Assembly (NCBI GenBank): GCA_964345385.1
Contig: CAYFQM010000001.1
Coordinates: 6,853-70,852 of the forward strand
Direction of reading: 5' to 3'
Length of the DNA: 64,000 nt
Source: CAG-1000 sp964345385
GTDB taxonomy: Bacteria; Bacillota_I; Bacilli_A; RF39; UBA660
Shown one piece after another: positions 43,769-53,323 of the stretch (the stretch's first letter is position 1; each line of letters starts with the position of its first letter). The notes below the pieces were generated by a model that worked only from the letters and a program-made list of their open reading frames with translations, was not told where the DNA came from and searched no databases. A program made the position numbers and the translations under genes.

Positions 43769-45407
43769 TTAATCATTTATATCTACAATATCTTTTATTT
43801 TACTTATTATTTCACGTTTATCAATTTCCTCAGTTGTATTTTCACTTCTTAATTTTAATTCTATTATATTATCTATTGATTTAAACCCAACTGTTATTCT
43901 AATAGGCACTCCTATTAAATCACAATCATTAAATTTTATTCCAACATTTATTTTTCTATCATCTAAAATAGTTTCTATACCTAAATTATTTAACTTTTTA
44001 TAAAGTTCACTTGCATATCTAAATGAATCTTTATCATACATATTAACTACTATAATGTATACTTTATATGGTGCAATACATAAAGGCCATATAAGCCCTT
44101 TTTCATCATGATGAACATTAACAACCGCATTTAATAATCTATCTATTCCAAGACCATATGAACCCATATATACCCTACTATATTCATTTAATTCATTACT
44201 ATATTTAAGTTTAAATGTATCACTATATTTAGTTTCTAATTTAAAAATATTTCCAACTTCAAGAGTATTATAAATACTTACTTCACTTTTACATATAGGG
44301 CATTTATCCGTTTTATTAAATCGTCTTATATCAGCATACCTTTTGACTTTAAAATCAACATTAGGAGTTACATTAATATAATGATAGTTTTTCTCATTAC
44401 TACCACACACACCATTAATAATTTCTTTTACATTATAGTCTGCTATTATATCAAGTGTAGAATCAATAGGACCAACATAACCTAACTCTCCACCTAAAAA
44501 TTCTATTTCTTTATCAGTGGCTAACTTTACATTACTAGTTTTAAATACTTTACATAATTTAGATTCATTTACCTCATCACTACCTCTAACTAAGATTAAT
44601 TTAAAATCATTATCTATTTTATATATTAATGATTTTATTATTATNNNNNNNNNNCTTAATTTTCTTTTTAGGCAAATTATTTATAACTATATTTTTTCTT
44701 TGATTCAAACATTGAGCATAATCTATATTAGATGTATAAGTGCATTTTTTACACTTTACTACTTCATTTTCACCTTTTTCATTTATAACATGAAACTCTT
44801 CACTAAAGCTTCCATTCATATCATATGGACTAGATTCACACACCAAATAATCTAAATCTAACCTCTTAAAAATATTACTATATATATAACGCATTACATC
44901 ATAACTAATATTCATTCCTGAACTAGTAGAATCAAAACTATACGCATCACACATAATAAATTCTCTTTTTCTGTCAATTGACAGATTGTTTTCATCTCTA
45001 TACTTGTTACTTATTTGAAATGATGTAAAGTGTAAGTCCTTATAACTTTTTATTTTTAGACTAGAAAGCACACTAAAAAGCTCTTCATGTGTTGGAGACA
45101 AACATAATTTATTATTATTTTTATCATTAAATGAAAAAATATTTCTAAAATCCCTATCACTTTTTTTATAAATAACTTCGGAAACTAAATTAGGAAGTAA
45201 CACTTCTTCTAAACCATACTTCTTATGTTCTTCTTTAACTAATTTTTTTATATTATCTAAAACTTTTAATCCAATTGGAAGATAAAAATAGCTTCCTGAT
45301 TCATATTTATAAATCATTCCACTTTTTATAAGAAGTTTTCCATATAAACTCTCTTCATTATTAGGAAATTCTTTTCTAGTAATAAAAAAGCTTTCTGATA
45401 ATTTCAT
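43769..45407 (-). CDS. proS: Prolyl-tRNA synthetase, bacterial type (interrupted by an assembly gap)
   Basis: Charges tRNA-Pro. Residues 1-262 hold class II motifs 1 and 2 (YLPIGLKVLDNI near 42, LCLSPTHEELF near 86, SNKYRDENN near 120). After ten N bases the frame resumes with the YbaK-like editing insert (FKLILVRGSDEVNESKL, then LGGELGYVGPID) and then GSYGLGIDRLLNAVV and the anticodon domain. The two parts are in different frames relative to the gap, so the N run is a placeholder; homologous ProRS suggests roughly 20 missing codons. No real frameshift is implied. It follows a pseudopilin gene by 12 bases and has RBS GGAGGG. Confidence 0.92.
44645..44654. other. Assembly gap (10 N) inside proS
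   Basis: Ten undetermined bases. The reading frame differs on the two sides, so the true gap length is not ten. Confidence 0.98.
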
Positions 45408-45419
45408 TTAACCCTCCAG

Positions 45420-45998
45420 TTATTCAGTTTCACAGTCTACAAAATAATATAAATATTTTGGATTACTCGTTAAGTTTTCACTATCTTCTTGTTCTCTTCT
45501 TCTTATTTCAGCTAAATATTCCTGCTCTTCTTCTGTTTGAAAGTATGCTTCATCCACACTAGTTAATTTACATATATATGAGTTTAGCGTTCTATACTTT
45601 CTTCCATCTTCTCCTTTTACATACTGATCATATTCATATCTAATACAAAATGATAAATAATCCATATATTGATTATTAAACACAGGATCAATTACTCTTG
45701 TTTTATCATTATTATCTCCAACATAATAACCTTTTTGTATCAATTGTCCTATATTAATAATACTACATTCAGTATAACATTTACCTGAAGAGCACCTTTT
45801 TGGTTCAAGACTATATTCAAAAGAGTGTTCTTCTCCATATTCTAAAGAAGCATTTCTCATTTCATTGTATTTAGAAATTAATGATTTATCTAATAAATTT
45901 TTTCTTATTTTCATAACATTAGGTGCGATTAATATAGCAAGTATTGCCATAATAGCAATAGTAGCAAGCACTTCTATTAATGTAAATCCATTTTTCAT
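45420..45998 (-). CDS. Type IV pilin-like protein with a class III signal
   Basis: The 192 residues begin KNGFTLIEVLATIAIMAILAIL: a short basic leader, a G-F cleavage site for prepilin peptidase and Glu at +5, then the hydrophobic spine. The globular part has four Cys that could form disulfides (CSSGKC, then CSI and CIR). The C-terminus is acidic with a long charged helix. It resembles ComGC/GspG-type pseudopilins. It lies just upstream of proS and is divergent from the PilB-like gene. Confidence 0.85.
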   Translation of the reverse strand: MKNGFTLIEVLATIAIMAILAILIAPNVMKIRKNLLDKSLISKYNEMRNASLEYGEEHSFEYSLEPKRCSSGKCYTECSIINIGQLIQKGYYVGDNNDKTRVIDPVFNNQYMDYLSFCIRYEYDQYVKGEDGRKYRTLNSYICKLTSVDEAYFQTEEEQEYLAEIRRREQEDSENLTSNPKYLYYFVDCETE

Positions 45999-46017
45999 AA
46001 CTATACCTCTATTATAA

Positions 46018-46046
46018 ATTATACCAAAAACTATTCTCTCTTACAA
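46018..46046 (-). promoter_or_regulatory. Promoter of the pilin-like gene and proS
   Basis: Minus strand -35 TTGTAA, 17-base spacer, -10 TATAAT. Confidence 0.75.
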
Positions 46047-46052
46047 TAATTA

Positions 46053-46081
46053 TTGAAATTACCTTTATTTTATTGTATAAT
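46053..46081 (+). promoter_or_regulatory. Promoter of the PilB/ComGA-like gene
   Basis: Plus strand -35 TTGAAA, 17-base spacer, -10 TATAAT. It starts seven bases from the divergent promoter's -35, so the two may compete or share control. Confidence 0.85.
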
Positions 46082-46112
46082 AAAATAAGGAAAGATAGAA
46101 AGGGATTCTGGC

Positions 46113-47432
46113 ATGAAAGAGTTTGATTTTGAAAACAGGCCTATAGTTGAAATTGCAAATGAAATAATAACAGATGCAGTAAAAAAGAATGCCTCTGATA
46201 TTCATTTTGATCCATATAAAGATAAATTAATTGTTAGAATTCGTTTGGATGGAACATTAAATGATTATTCCATTATTCCTGGTACCTATAAAAGAAATAT
46301 GGTTTCTAGAATAAAAATGATTGCTAGTATGAACATTATGGAAACAAGACTACCACAAGATGGAGCAATTAAAAGTAGACTAGGAAATAAAGTATTAGAC
46401 CTTAGAGTTTCTTCACTACCTACTAATAATGGTGAAAAAGTAGTTATTCGTATACTTGACTATAGTAAAAGTTATGGAGGACTTGATGCTTTAGGTTTTA
46501 ATAAAGAATGTATAGATTCTATTCATAAAATGATTAATGTCCCAAATGGAATAATATTAGTTACCGGAGCTACCGGAAGTGGTAAATCTACAACTGTATA
46601 TTCTGTTTTACAAAAAATGAATACCGAAGACGTTAACATTATAACAGTTGAAGATCCTATAGAAATGGATATAGCAGGAATTAATCAAGTACAAGTACAA
46701 TCAGAAATTGGACTTACTTTTGCTAATGTATTAAGAAGTGTTTTAAGACAAGACCCTGATATTATAATGATTGGTGAGATTCGAGATGATGAAACGGCAA
46801 AAATAGCAGTAAGAGCATCAATTACAGGACACTTAGTACTTTCTACAATACATACAAATAATACACTAAATACTATTGAAAGATTAGTAGATATGAATGT
46901 TGAAAAATACTTGCTTGGTTCAGCGTTAACCGGAATTGTATCTCAAAAACTAGCTAGAAAGTTATGCCCGTATTGTAAAAAATTAAGGACTACTACTCCA
47001 TATGAAAAACAAGTATTTAAAATGGTTCTAAAAAAAGATGTTAATGAAATGTATGATGTAAACAAAGAAGGATGTGAACATTGTATAAAAGGATATTTAA
47101 ATAGAACAGTAATTGCTGAAGCTCTTCTAATCAATGATAAAATTAAAGATGCTATTATAAGTAATCTTAGTAAAGAAGAATTAAGAAATATTGTATATGT
47201 CGAAAGAAAAATGACTACTCTTCTTGAAGATGGATTACAAAAAGTATTAGAAGGATTAACTTCATTTGAAGAAATATTAAAAGTAATAGATTTAGAAAAT
47301 GATGTTTCATCATATGAAACAGAAGGTTTAAAAGATAGTTTAAGAGACATCACCTCTCGTAATAAAACAAATATAAAAGACAAAGAAGTTCAAAATCCAC
47401 CAAATAAAAATATAGAGTTTATTGATTTTTAA
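46113..47432 (+). CDS. Type IV pilus/competence assembly ATPase, PilB/GspE/ComGA family
   Basis: Hexameric ATPase that extends pili or pseudopili. The 439 residues have a short N2-like domain (ASDIHFDPYKDKLIVRIRLDG near 28), Walker A TGATGSGKST at 151-160, Asp box VEDPIEMDIAGINQVQV near 185, Walker B DPDIIMIGEIRDDETA near 213 and a tetra-Cys zinc motif (CPYC, then CEHC) near 285-325. The N1 domain of PilB is missing, as in ComGA. It is the only protein gene on the plus strand. No pilC/comGB or prepilin peptidase gene is present here, so they must lie elsewhere. Confidence 0.93.
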   Translation: MKEFDFENRPIVEIANEIITDAVKKNASDIHFDPYKDKLIVRIRLDGTLNDYSIIPGTYKRNMVSRIKMIASMNIMETRLPQDGAIKSRLGNKVLDLRVSSLPTNNGEKVVIRILDYSKSYGGLDALGFNKECIDSIHKMINVPNGIILVTGATGSGKSTTVYSVLQKMNTEDVNIITVEDPIEMDIAGINQVQVQSEIGLTFANVLRSVLRQDPDIIMIGEIRDDETAKIAVRASITGHLVLSTIHTNNTLNTIERLVDMNVEKYLLGSALTGIVSQKLARKLCPYCKKLRTTTPYEKQVFKMVLKKDVNEMYDVNKEGCEHCIKGYLNRTVIAEALLINDKIKDAIISNLSKEELRNIVYVERKMTTLLEDGLQKVLEGLTSFEEILKVIDLENDVSSYETEGLKDSLRDITSRNKTNIKDKEVQNPPNKNIEFIDF

Positions 47433-47444
47433 TAAACTCTTTTT
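47414..47444 (+). terminator. Terminator of the PilB-like gene, probably bidirectional
   Basis: Stem AGAGTTTATT / AATAAACTCT with a seven-base loop and five T; overlaps the stop codon. It lies between convergent genes and can also stop the SepM-like unit. Confidence 0.85.
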
Positions 47445-47446
47445 AA

Positions 47447-48445
47447 TTAACCTAAATCTTGAATTACACCATTTAAAGTAGATGCTTTTATTAACTCAAT
47501 ATTATAATTATTTTCTTTTATAATTTTTAAAGCTTCATCATAATTTTCTGAAGGCACTATAAAAACACTTGCTTTGTTTTTAACTGCTCCTTTTAATTTA
47601 TATTTAATTCCTTCGACTTCTCCGACATTACCATTTTCATCAATAGTACCACTGCCAGCTATAACCTTTCCTTTTGTAATATCATATCTAGTTATTTTAT
47701 TATATATTTCTAAAGCACACATTAGCCCACTAGAAGCTCCACTTTCATTACTTTTAAATTTAAATTTTATATTTGGTTTAGTAACAATATTTTTTATTTC
47801 AGTTATATATACTCCCACAACTACTTTGTTATCTATTTTCTTTAATACCGAATAACAGTCTTTTTCTTTTCCATTTCTTTCTACTAATATATTTATTTTT
47901 TCTGACGGTTTATATAAAGAAAGATTTTCTACCAAGTTATTATAATCGCTAATTTTGTTTCCATTAATTTTTAATATTTTGTCATTTACTTTTAAATTTG
48001 TATCTGCAAACTCATATACATAAGTTATTATAAGGTCAACGTTATCTAACTTATATTCAATGTTTGCCTCTTTAAATGCAGCAATTATTGAATTATTTAA
48101 TGTTTTCTTTAACAAAATCTTATCTCTTTCATTAATTTTTTTTATATTTTCATTTTCTATTTGCATTGTTTCTAAACTAACTAAATCCCATGATGGAATA
48201 ACATATGATAAAAGATAAGTAGCAATAGTTCCTTTTTTAGCAGAAACATATGTCATATTAATAGAGCCACTTTTTTTATATTCATTAGAAACTAATATTC
48301 TTTTATTTAAATTAATTAATCCACCTGGAGTAAATACTATATAATTAACTCTAATAAATACAATACTTAAAAATAGTATATAAAGTATATACCATAAAAA
48401 ATGTTTTCTTATATTTTCTTTTATATCATTAAATATCTTTTTCAT
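47447..48445 (-). CDS. SepM/YlbL-family membrane serine protease (PDZ + Lon-like S16)
   Basis: Membrane-anchored peptidase; streptococcal SepM trims a competence peptide and B. subtilis YlbL acts on the SOS division inhibitor. The 332 residues have an N-terminal membrane helix (about 15-34), a PDZ domain (about 130-200, LKVNDKILKINGNKISDYNNL) and a Lon-type catalytic domain with the nucleophile in SGASSG (S238) and Lys in VEGIKYKLKGA near 281. It is the last gene of a unit with two pilin-like proteins, so a role in pilin or competence-signal processing is plausible but unproven. Confidence 0.87.
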   Translation of the reverse strand: MKKIFNDIKENIRKHFLWYILYILFLSIVFIRVNYIVFTPGGLINLNKRILVSNEYKKSGSINMTYVSAKKGTIATYLLSYVIPSWDLVSLETMQIENENIKKINERDKILLKKTLNNSIIAAFKEANIEYKLDNVDLIITYVYEFADTNLKVNDKILKINGNKISDYNNLVENLSLYKPSEKINILVERNGKEKDCYSVLKKIDNKVVVGVYITEIKNIVTKPNIKFKFKSNESGASSGLMCALEIYNKITRYDITKGKVIAGSGTIDENGNVGEVEGIKYKLKGAVKNKASVFIVPSENYDEALKIIKENNYNIELIKASTLNGVIQDLG

Positions 48446-48453
48446 CTAAATCA

Positions 48454-49044
48454 CTAACGAGAATAAAACTTAACATCATATATATTTTCATTGGACTTTA
48501 ATGTTATTGTTTTAATAGAATTTTCTTCATTTGAAACTAAGTCTACATAATAATATGATTCTCTATCAACAGAATAATCTAATGTTTTTATATAAATTAG
48601 TTCATCTGAAGGCATAGAAATGTATTCGACAGTAGACCTAGAAGATAGCACATTTGTTTTTACAATTCCATCTTCATTCCATGATCTAATCGTAGAAAAA
48701 TTTCTAAGAACTAACTTTCTTATTTTTGAGTTATTAAATGTAATATCACAAACTGATTTCAAAACATATTGTTCTGTTGATACTGAAAAGCTATCTGTCT
48801 CAGAAGAAATTAACTCATCATCTTCTTTATAACAACTAACAGTATTTATGCCTTCATTTTCTTTAATATCATTATTAACAACTCTACTTAAAGTAGACCC
48901 AAGTAATAAAATATCAGTATTAGAGTCACTTTTATTATAAATTGTTTTTAATTTAATTAAAGAATTTAACATAAAAATAAATACAACACTTACTAATACA
49001 ACACTTACTAAAATTTCAAGTAAAGAAAAACCGTTTTTTTTCAT
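48454..49044 (-). CDS. Type IV pilin-like protein (second pseudopilin)
   Basis: The 196 residues start KKNGFSLLEILVSVVLVSVVFIF: prepilin peptidase site G-F with Glu at +5 and a hydrophobic spine. The remaining region (35-196) is rich in Ser and beta strands with few Cys, as in ComGF/GspI/J-like minor pseudopilins. It lies eight to nine bases from its neighbours, with RBS AGGAGAAC, in a unit with a larger pilin-like protein and a SepM-like protease. Confidence 0.83.
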   Translation of the reverse strand: MKKNGFSLLEILVSVVLVSVVFIFMLNSLIKLKTIYNKSDSNTDILLLGSTLSRVVNNDIKENEGINTVSCYKEDDELISSETDSFSVSTEQYVLKSVCDITFNNSKIRKLVLRNFSTIRSWNEDGIVKTNVLSSRSTVEYISMPSDELIYIKTLDYSVDRESYYYVDLVSNEENSIKTITLKSNENIYDVKFYSR

Positions 49045-49052
49045 TTGTTCTC

Positions 49053-50258
49053 CTATTCTACTATATATGGACTATTTACTGTTCCATCACCTGATATAAC
49101 CGAAGCATCAGACTTTAATACAACAGATACTCTTGTAGCATATAAACTTTTTACTGAAGAATATAAAAGTCTAGCATTGTTATTAACATAATAAATATAA
49201 GGTTTTGTATTAAAACTATGAGAAGACATGGTCCACCATGGAATCACATTATTAATTAAATATGAATCACTTGTTCCTGATGTTGTTACTCCTGAATAAA
49301 TAACTTCATCCATAGTTAAAAGCCCCACTGGATATACTAATTTATTATTACCTTTTTTTTCGCTTCCTCCACTATCTTTACTTAATGAAAAGCCATCAAT
49401 TGAATCATTTGAGCATAAATATCTTGGATATTTTTGATTAGAAGATTTCATATAATATGATAAAGTATTTCCAAAACCCGAATAAATTGTATTATCACTA
49501 TTATTAGGATCTAAGCTTCTTTCATTACACCATATAGAGTTTTCTAACCTACCCTTTACATTATTCATATTTAAACCAAACCATTCATCTATTATAGTTT
49601 TAACTTTACTATCATAATTATTACTTAAAGATTCTTCTAATGATTGTGTATTATTCCCGGCACTATTTCTTCCAGTCATATATCCTATAAAAGTATTATC
49701 ATCTTCATAAGTATTAAAATTACCACTTGTATTTATAAAAACAGACAACGAATCTTTCCCATTACTACAAGTGTTATTATTAGGAATGCCATTATATAAT
49801 AACTTAATACCACCTAAATCAGTAGTTCTAACAATCAACCAACAAAAACCATTAAAAATAACATTGTTATTATTAACATTTCCTCTAAAATAATATATTC
49901 TCTCACCATTTTCATTATATGTGTTATCATGTGTATAATAAAAACCATTTCCATTTGTTGGGCTTGATGGTTGAGTTAAATCTAATGATTCATCACTTTG
50001 TGGAGAAGATGATGTAATTAATTCACAATTTAAACCTACAGTTGTTGCACTACAACTGTTATACCATTTAGAAGTTGGAGCTTCTCCATAATTAGATTCA
50101 TTATATATAAGTTCTAATTCTTTTTTCAATTTATCTTTTACTACATTATGAAAACTATTTTTCTTAACATATATAAGTAATATAGAAACATTTATAAATA
50201 TAAATAACACTAAAAAAGTATAAATTAATGTTGTAGATATAAATCCTTTTTTATTCAT
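49053..50258 (-). CDS. Large surface protein with a pilin-like N-terminus
   Basis: The ATG at 50258 (RBS AGGAGAG) gives 401 residues starting NKKGFISTTLIYTFLVLFIFI: a basic leader and hydrophobic helix like a prepilin, but with Thr instead of Glu at +5. A long extracellular domain (about 60-400) follows, rich in Asn, Ser, Gly and Tyr with about seven Cys and WLIVRTTDLGGIKLLYNG near 147. I do not recognise this domain; it looks like a tip adhesin or lectin-type module. The gene precedes a minor pseudopilin, so it may cap a pilus (inference). Confidence 0.7.
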   Translation of the reverse strand: MNKKGFISTTLIYTFLVLFIFINVSILLIYVKKNSFHNVVKDKLKKELELIYNESNYGEAPTSKWYNSCSATTVGLNCELITSSSPQSDESLDLTQPSSPTNGNGFYYTHDNTYNENGERIYYFRGNVNNNNVIFNGFCWLIVRTTDLGGIKLLYNGIPNNNTCSNGKDSLSVFINTSGNFNTYEDDNTFIGYMTGRNSAGNNTQSLEESLSNNYDSKVKTIIDEWFGLNMNNVKGRLENSIWCNERSLDPNNSDNTIYSGFGNTLSYYMKSSNQKYPRYLCSNDSIDGFSLSKDSGGSEKKGNNKLVYPVGLLTMDEVIYSGVTTSGTSDSYLINNVIPWWTMSSHSFNTKPYIYYVNNNARLLYSSVKSLYATRVSVVLKSDASVISGDGTVNSPYIVE

Positions 50259-50276
50259 AATTTCTCTCCTATTATA

Positions 50277-50305
50277 ATTATATATTTTTTTAATAGTTTT
50301 GTAAA
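50277..50305 (-). promoter_or_regulatory. Promoter of the pilin-like/SepM unit
   Basis: Minus strand -35 TTTACA, 17-base spacer, -10 TATAAT. It starts four bases after the lon terminator stem. Confidence 0.78.
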
Positions 50306-50329
50306 TAAAAATGCCTTTTATAGACATTT
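50300..50329 (-). terminator. Terminator of lon
   Basis: Minus strand stem AAATGTC / GGCATTT (one G-U), seven-base loop, then TTATTTAC. It begins two bases after the stop codon. Confidence 0.7.
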
Positions 50330-50330
50330 A

Positions 50331-52652
50331 TTATTTGAATATATCACTATATATTTCTGAATAATTTTTAACTGGTATATATTTAATACTTTGAAGTAAT
50401 ACTTTATCTAAAGACTCAATATCATGTATATTTGCATGTGGTATATATATAGTATCAATATTATTTCTTACACAAGCCATTATTTTTTCTTTAAGTCCAC
50501 CTACTTTTAATATTTCTCCTTTTAGAGTAACTTCACCAGTCATGGTTACATTAGATGGCAAAACTACATTTTTTAAAAAAGATAATATTACTGTAATAAT
50601 ACTTGTTCCTGCAGAAGGACCATCTTTCTTTATACCCGCCTCTGTAAAATGCACATGAATATCATGAGTATCAAAATATTCTTCATCTATATCAAATATA
50701 CTTGAATCACTTTTTATATAATTTATTGCAACATCAATACTTTCTTTAGTAACACTTCCTAAAGAACCAGTACAAGTATTTTTACCACTTCCCTTATATG
50801 AAGAACATTCAATATCTAATAGTATTCCACCTTTACTAGTACGAGCAACTGCATGCAAAACCCCAGGATAAATAATTTGTCTTATATCTTCTAATCTTTT
50901 TTCTTTTTTATCAAGTAAATTTTCTAAATCATAATTATTTACTCTGACACTTACAACCTTTCTAGATTTTTTAACATGCTCTGTTATTATTTTTCTGATT
51001 ATTTTAGATATACATCTTTCTAAATCTCTTACTCCAGATTCATTAGTATAATGCTGCACAATATTTAAAATAGCTTCTTTTGAAAACTTAATTACATTAG
51101 TTTTCAGACCATGTCTTTTTATTAAAGTAGGAATTAAATAATTTTCTGCTATTAATAATTTTTCATTATCTGAGTATCCACTTAATTCAATAATTTCTAA
51201 TCTATCAAGCAAAACAGCAGGAATACTATTAATATCATTTGCTGTTAATATAAATAAAACTTTACTTAAATCTATTTCTTCATCTAAATAATTATCAACA
51301 AATTTTTTATTTTGAGTTTGATCCAATATATCTAATAATGTACTTGAAGGATCTGATTTATAATCTCTTTTTATTTTATCAACTTCATCTAATAAAAATA
51401 CTGGATTTATACTTCCGCACTTTATTAATGAAGAAGCAATTTTACCCGGAGTTGAACCAATATATGCTCTTCTGTGTCCATTAAGTTCTGATGAATCACT
51501 CATACCACCTAAAGATATTTTAACAAACTCTCTATTTAATGAAGTAGATATACTTTGAGCAAAAGTCGTTTTTCCTACCCCTGGAGGCCCTACTAAACAT
51601 ATTATAGGAGAAGCTACATCTTCAGTCATATTTTTTACTGCTATATATTCTATTATTCTAGATTTTGCTTCTTCGAAACCATAATGAGAGGAGTTAAGCT
51701 TAGCTTCTATTTTATTTAAATCTTTTTCATATGAAGTTTCTACATTCCAAGGAACACTAATTAAATACTCTATGTAATTTCTAATAATTCCTGCATCTGG
51801 GCTAACTTCACTAGTAGCTATATATCTATTTAATTCTTTATTAACTTTATTATATACTTGCTCAGGCAAAGATAAAGATTTGATTCTACTTTTTAATTCA
51901 TTAATATCATCATCTTTAGAATTAGTTTCTCCTAATTCATTTTTAATAACTTTTAACTTTTCTTTTAACATATATTCTTTTTGTTCGTTATCTAAATTTG
52001 TTTTAATTTTAGTTTCTATTTTACTTTCTAATTCATTAACTGCATTTTCAATAGCAATTTCTTTAATTAACATTTTAGCTCTACTTATTGGAGAAATATC
52101 TAACATTAAAGATAGTTTTTTATCAAATGGTAATGGTAAAAAATCCCCTATTATATCTGTTAATTTATCTAATGAAGTGGTTGATTTAATCTCAGCCATA
52201 ATTGAATTAGATACAAAAGAATTTTTCTCTATATAATTTTCTAATTCACTCATCAATTTCCTAAAATATGCGGTAGATTCAAGCTCAGATAAATTATCTA
52301 TATTAATACTAGTTACTATACTATCAAGCACTTCTAATGAAGAAGAATAATTAACATATGAAACAACCTCAACTCTATGAAGCCCTTCTATAATTAGTCT
52401 TTGGTTACCATTAGGTAAATCTATATTACTTCTTATTTTACCTACCACACCTATTTTAGGTAAATCAGATGGATCAACAATTTCTTCTAAAGAATCAAAA
52501 GGGCACACAATTAAAACCTCACTATTATGATATAGTTTTGAAACTTGAGTGATTTTTTTAGATATATCGCTTTTTAATTCAATTCTTATTTCTTGATAAG
52601 GAAGCAAAACAAGATTTTTTAGTAAAATTACAGGTAAATTATTTTTAATCAT
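50331..52652 (-). CDS. lon: ATP-dependent protease Lon
   Basis: Cytoplasmic AAA+ quality-control protease. The 773 residues have the LAN substrate domain (1-200), a coiled coil, Walker A GPPGVGKTTF near 355, Walker B VFLLDEVDKI near 415, and the S16 catalytic domain with Ser in DGPSAGTS near 680 and Lys in GGLKEKIMAC near 722. The length is normal. It has GGAGGAAG before the ATG and its own promoter and terminator. Confidence 0.97.
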   Translation of the reverse strand: MIKNNLPVILLKNLVLLPYQEIRIELKSDISKKITQVSKLYHNSEVLIVCPFDSLEEIVDPSDLPKIGVVGKIRSNIDLPNGNQRLIIEGLHRVEVVSYVNYSSSLEVLDSIVTSINIDNLSELESTAYFRKLMSELENYIEKNSFVSNSIMAEIKSTTSLDKLTDIIGDFLPLPFDKKLSLMLDISPISRAKMLIKEIAIENAVNELESKIETKIKTNLDNEQKEYMLKEKLKVIKNELGETNSKDDDINELKSRIKSLSLPEQVYNKVNKELNRYIATSEVSPDAGIIRNYIEYLISVPWNVETSYEKDLNKIEAKLNSSHYGFEEAKSRIIEYIAVKNMTEDVASPIICLVGPPGVGKTTFAQSISTSLNREFVKISLGGMSDSSELNGHRRAYIGSTPGKIASSLIKCGSINPVFLLDEVDKIKRDYKSDPSSTLLDILDQTQNKKFVDNYLDEEIDLSKVLFILTANDINSIPAVLLDRLEIIELSGYSDNEKLLIAENYLIPTLIKRHGLKTNVIKFSKEAILNIVQHYTNESGVRDLERCISKIIRKIITEHVKKSRKVVSVRVNNYDLENLLDKKEKRLEDIRQIIYPGVLHAVARTSKGGILLDIECSSYKGSGKNTCTGSLGSVTKESIDVAINYIKSDSSIFDIDEEYFDTHDIHVHFTEAGIKKDGPSAGTSIITVILSFLKNVVLPSNVTMTGEVTLKGEILKVGGLKEKIMACVRNNIDTIYIPHANIHDIESLDKVLLQSIKYIPVKNYSEIYSDIFK

Positions 52653-52677
52653 GTCTTCCTCCTTTGTTTGACTATTT

Positions 52678-52706
52678 ATTATATAGGTTAATTAAAAAAA
52701 AGTAAA
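52678..52706 (-). promoter_or_regulatory. Promoter of lon
   Basis: Minus strand -35 TTTACT, 17-base spacer, -10 TATAAT. No CtsR- or HrcA-like operator is seen. Confidence 0.7.
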
Positions 52707-52728
52707 CACATTTATATATTTTTTAATT

Positions 52729-52751
52729 AAAAAAACTATTTATTTAAATAG
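52729..52751 (-). terminator. Terminator of ackA-nrnA-engB
   Basis: Minus strand stem CTATTT / AAATAG with a four-base loop and seven T, overlapping the engB stop. Confidence 0.75.
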
Positions 52752-53323
52752 CTTTCTATAATATCATATATTCTTTCTTTACCTATCTTCTTAACTGATG
52801 AAAAACTAATTATTTCATCACCTAAAGAAGGATTTAAAACCTTCTTTATAAGATCATCTTGTTTTTCTCTTAATGATTTATTAACTTTATCATATTTAGT
52901 AGTTACAATTGAACAGGGTAAATTATAATATTTTAAAAAATCATACATTAATTTATCATCTTCAGTAGGTTTGTGTCTATAATCAACAAGAAGAAAAACA
53001 TGATTTAAATTATGCCTAGTTCTTAAATATTCTTCAACCATAAGACCAAACTTTTTTTGTTTTTCTTTATTAACATTAGCATAACCATAACCTGGAACAT
53101 CCACTATATAAAATAAATCATTTACTAAATAAAAATTTATTGTTTGAGTTTTTCCTGGTTTTGAACTAGTTCTTGCTAAATTTTTTCTGTTAATAACTGT
53201 ATTAATAAAACTGCTTTTTCCTACATTACTTCTACCAAGTATTAAAAACTCTGGCTTATCATCATCTGGATATTGAGAAACTCTAACAGCTATAACAGGA
53301 TCATTAACTTTTGTTATTTCCAT
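52736..53323 (-). CDS. engB: Ribosome biogenesis GTPase EngB/YsxC
   Basis: Essential GTPase for 50S assembly. From the ATG at 53323 (RBS AGAGG) it has 195 residues with G1 GRSNVGKSSFIN near 30, G2 with KTQTINFYLV, G3 DVPGYG near 75 and G4 TKYDKV near 145. A longer in-frame start lies deep inside nrnA and has no RBS, so it was rejected. It overlaps the end of nrnA by 20 bases, as in a tight operon. Confidence 0.95.
   Translation of the reverse strand: MEITKVNDPVIAVRVSQYPDDDKPEFLILGRSNVGKSSFINTVINRKNLARTSSKPGKTQTINFYLVNDLFYIVDVPGYGYANVNKEKQKKFGLMVEEYLRTRHNLNHVFLLVDYRHKPTEDDKLMYDFLKYYNLPCSIVTTKYDKVNKSLREKQDDLIKKVLNPSLGDEIISFSSVKKIGKERIYDIIESYLNK

Noticed and set aside
44517..44855. Plus-strand ORF running through the N bases
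   Set aside because: It is antisense to proS and includes undetermined bases.
46943..47383. Minus-strand ORF of 146 codons inside the pilB-like gene
   Set aside because: No RBS or family features; the plus-strand frame has clear ATPase motifs.
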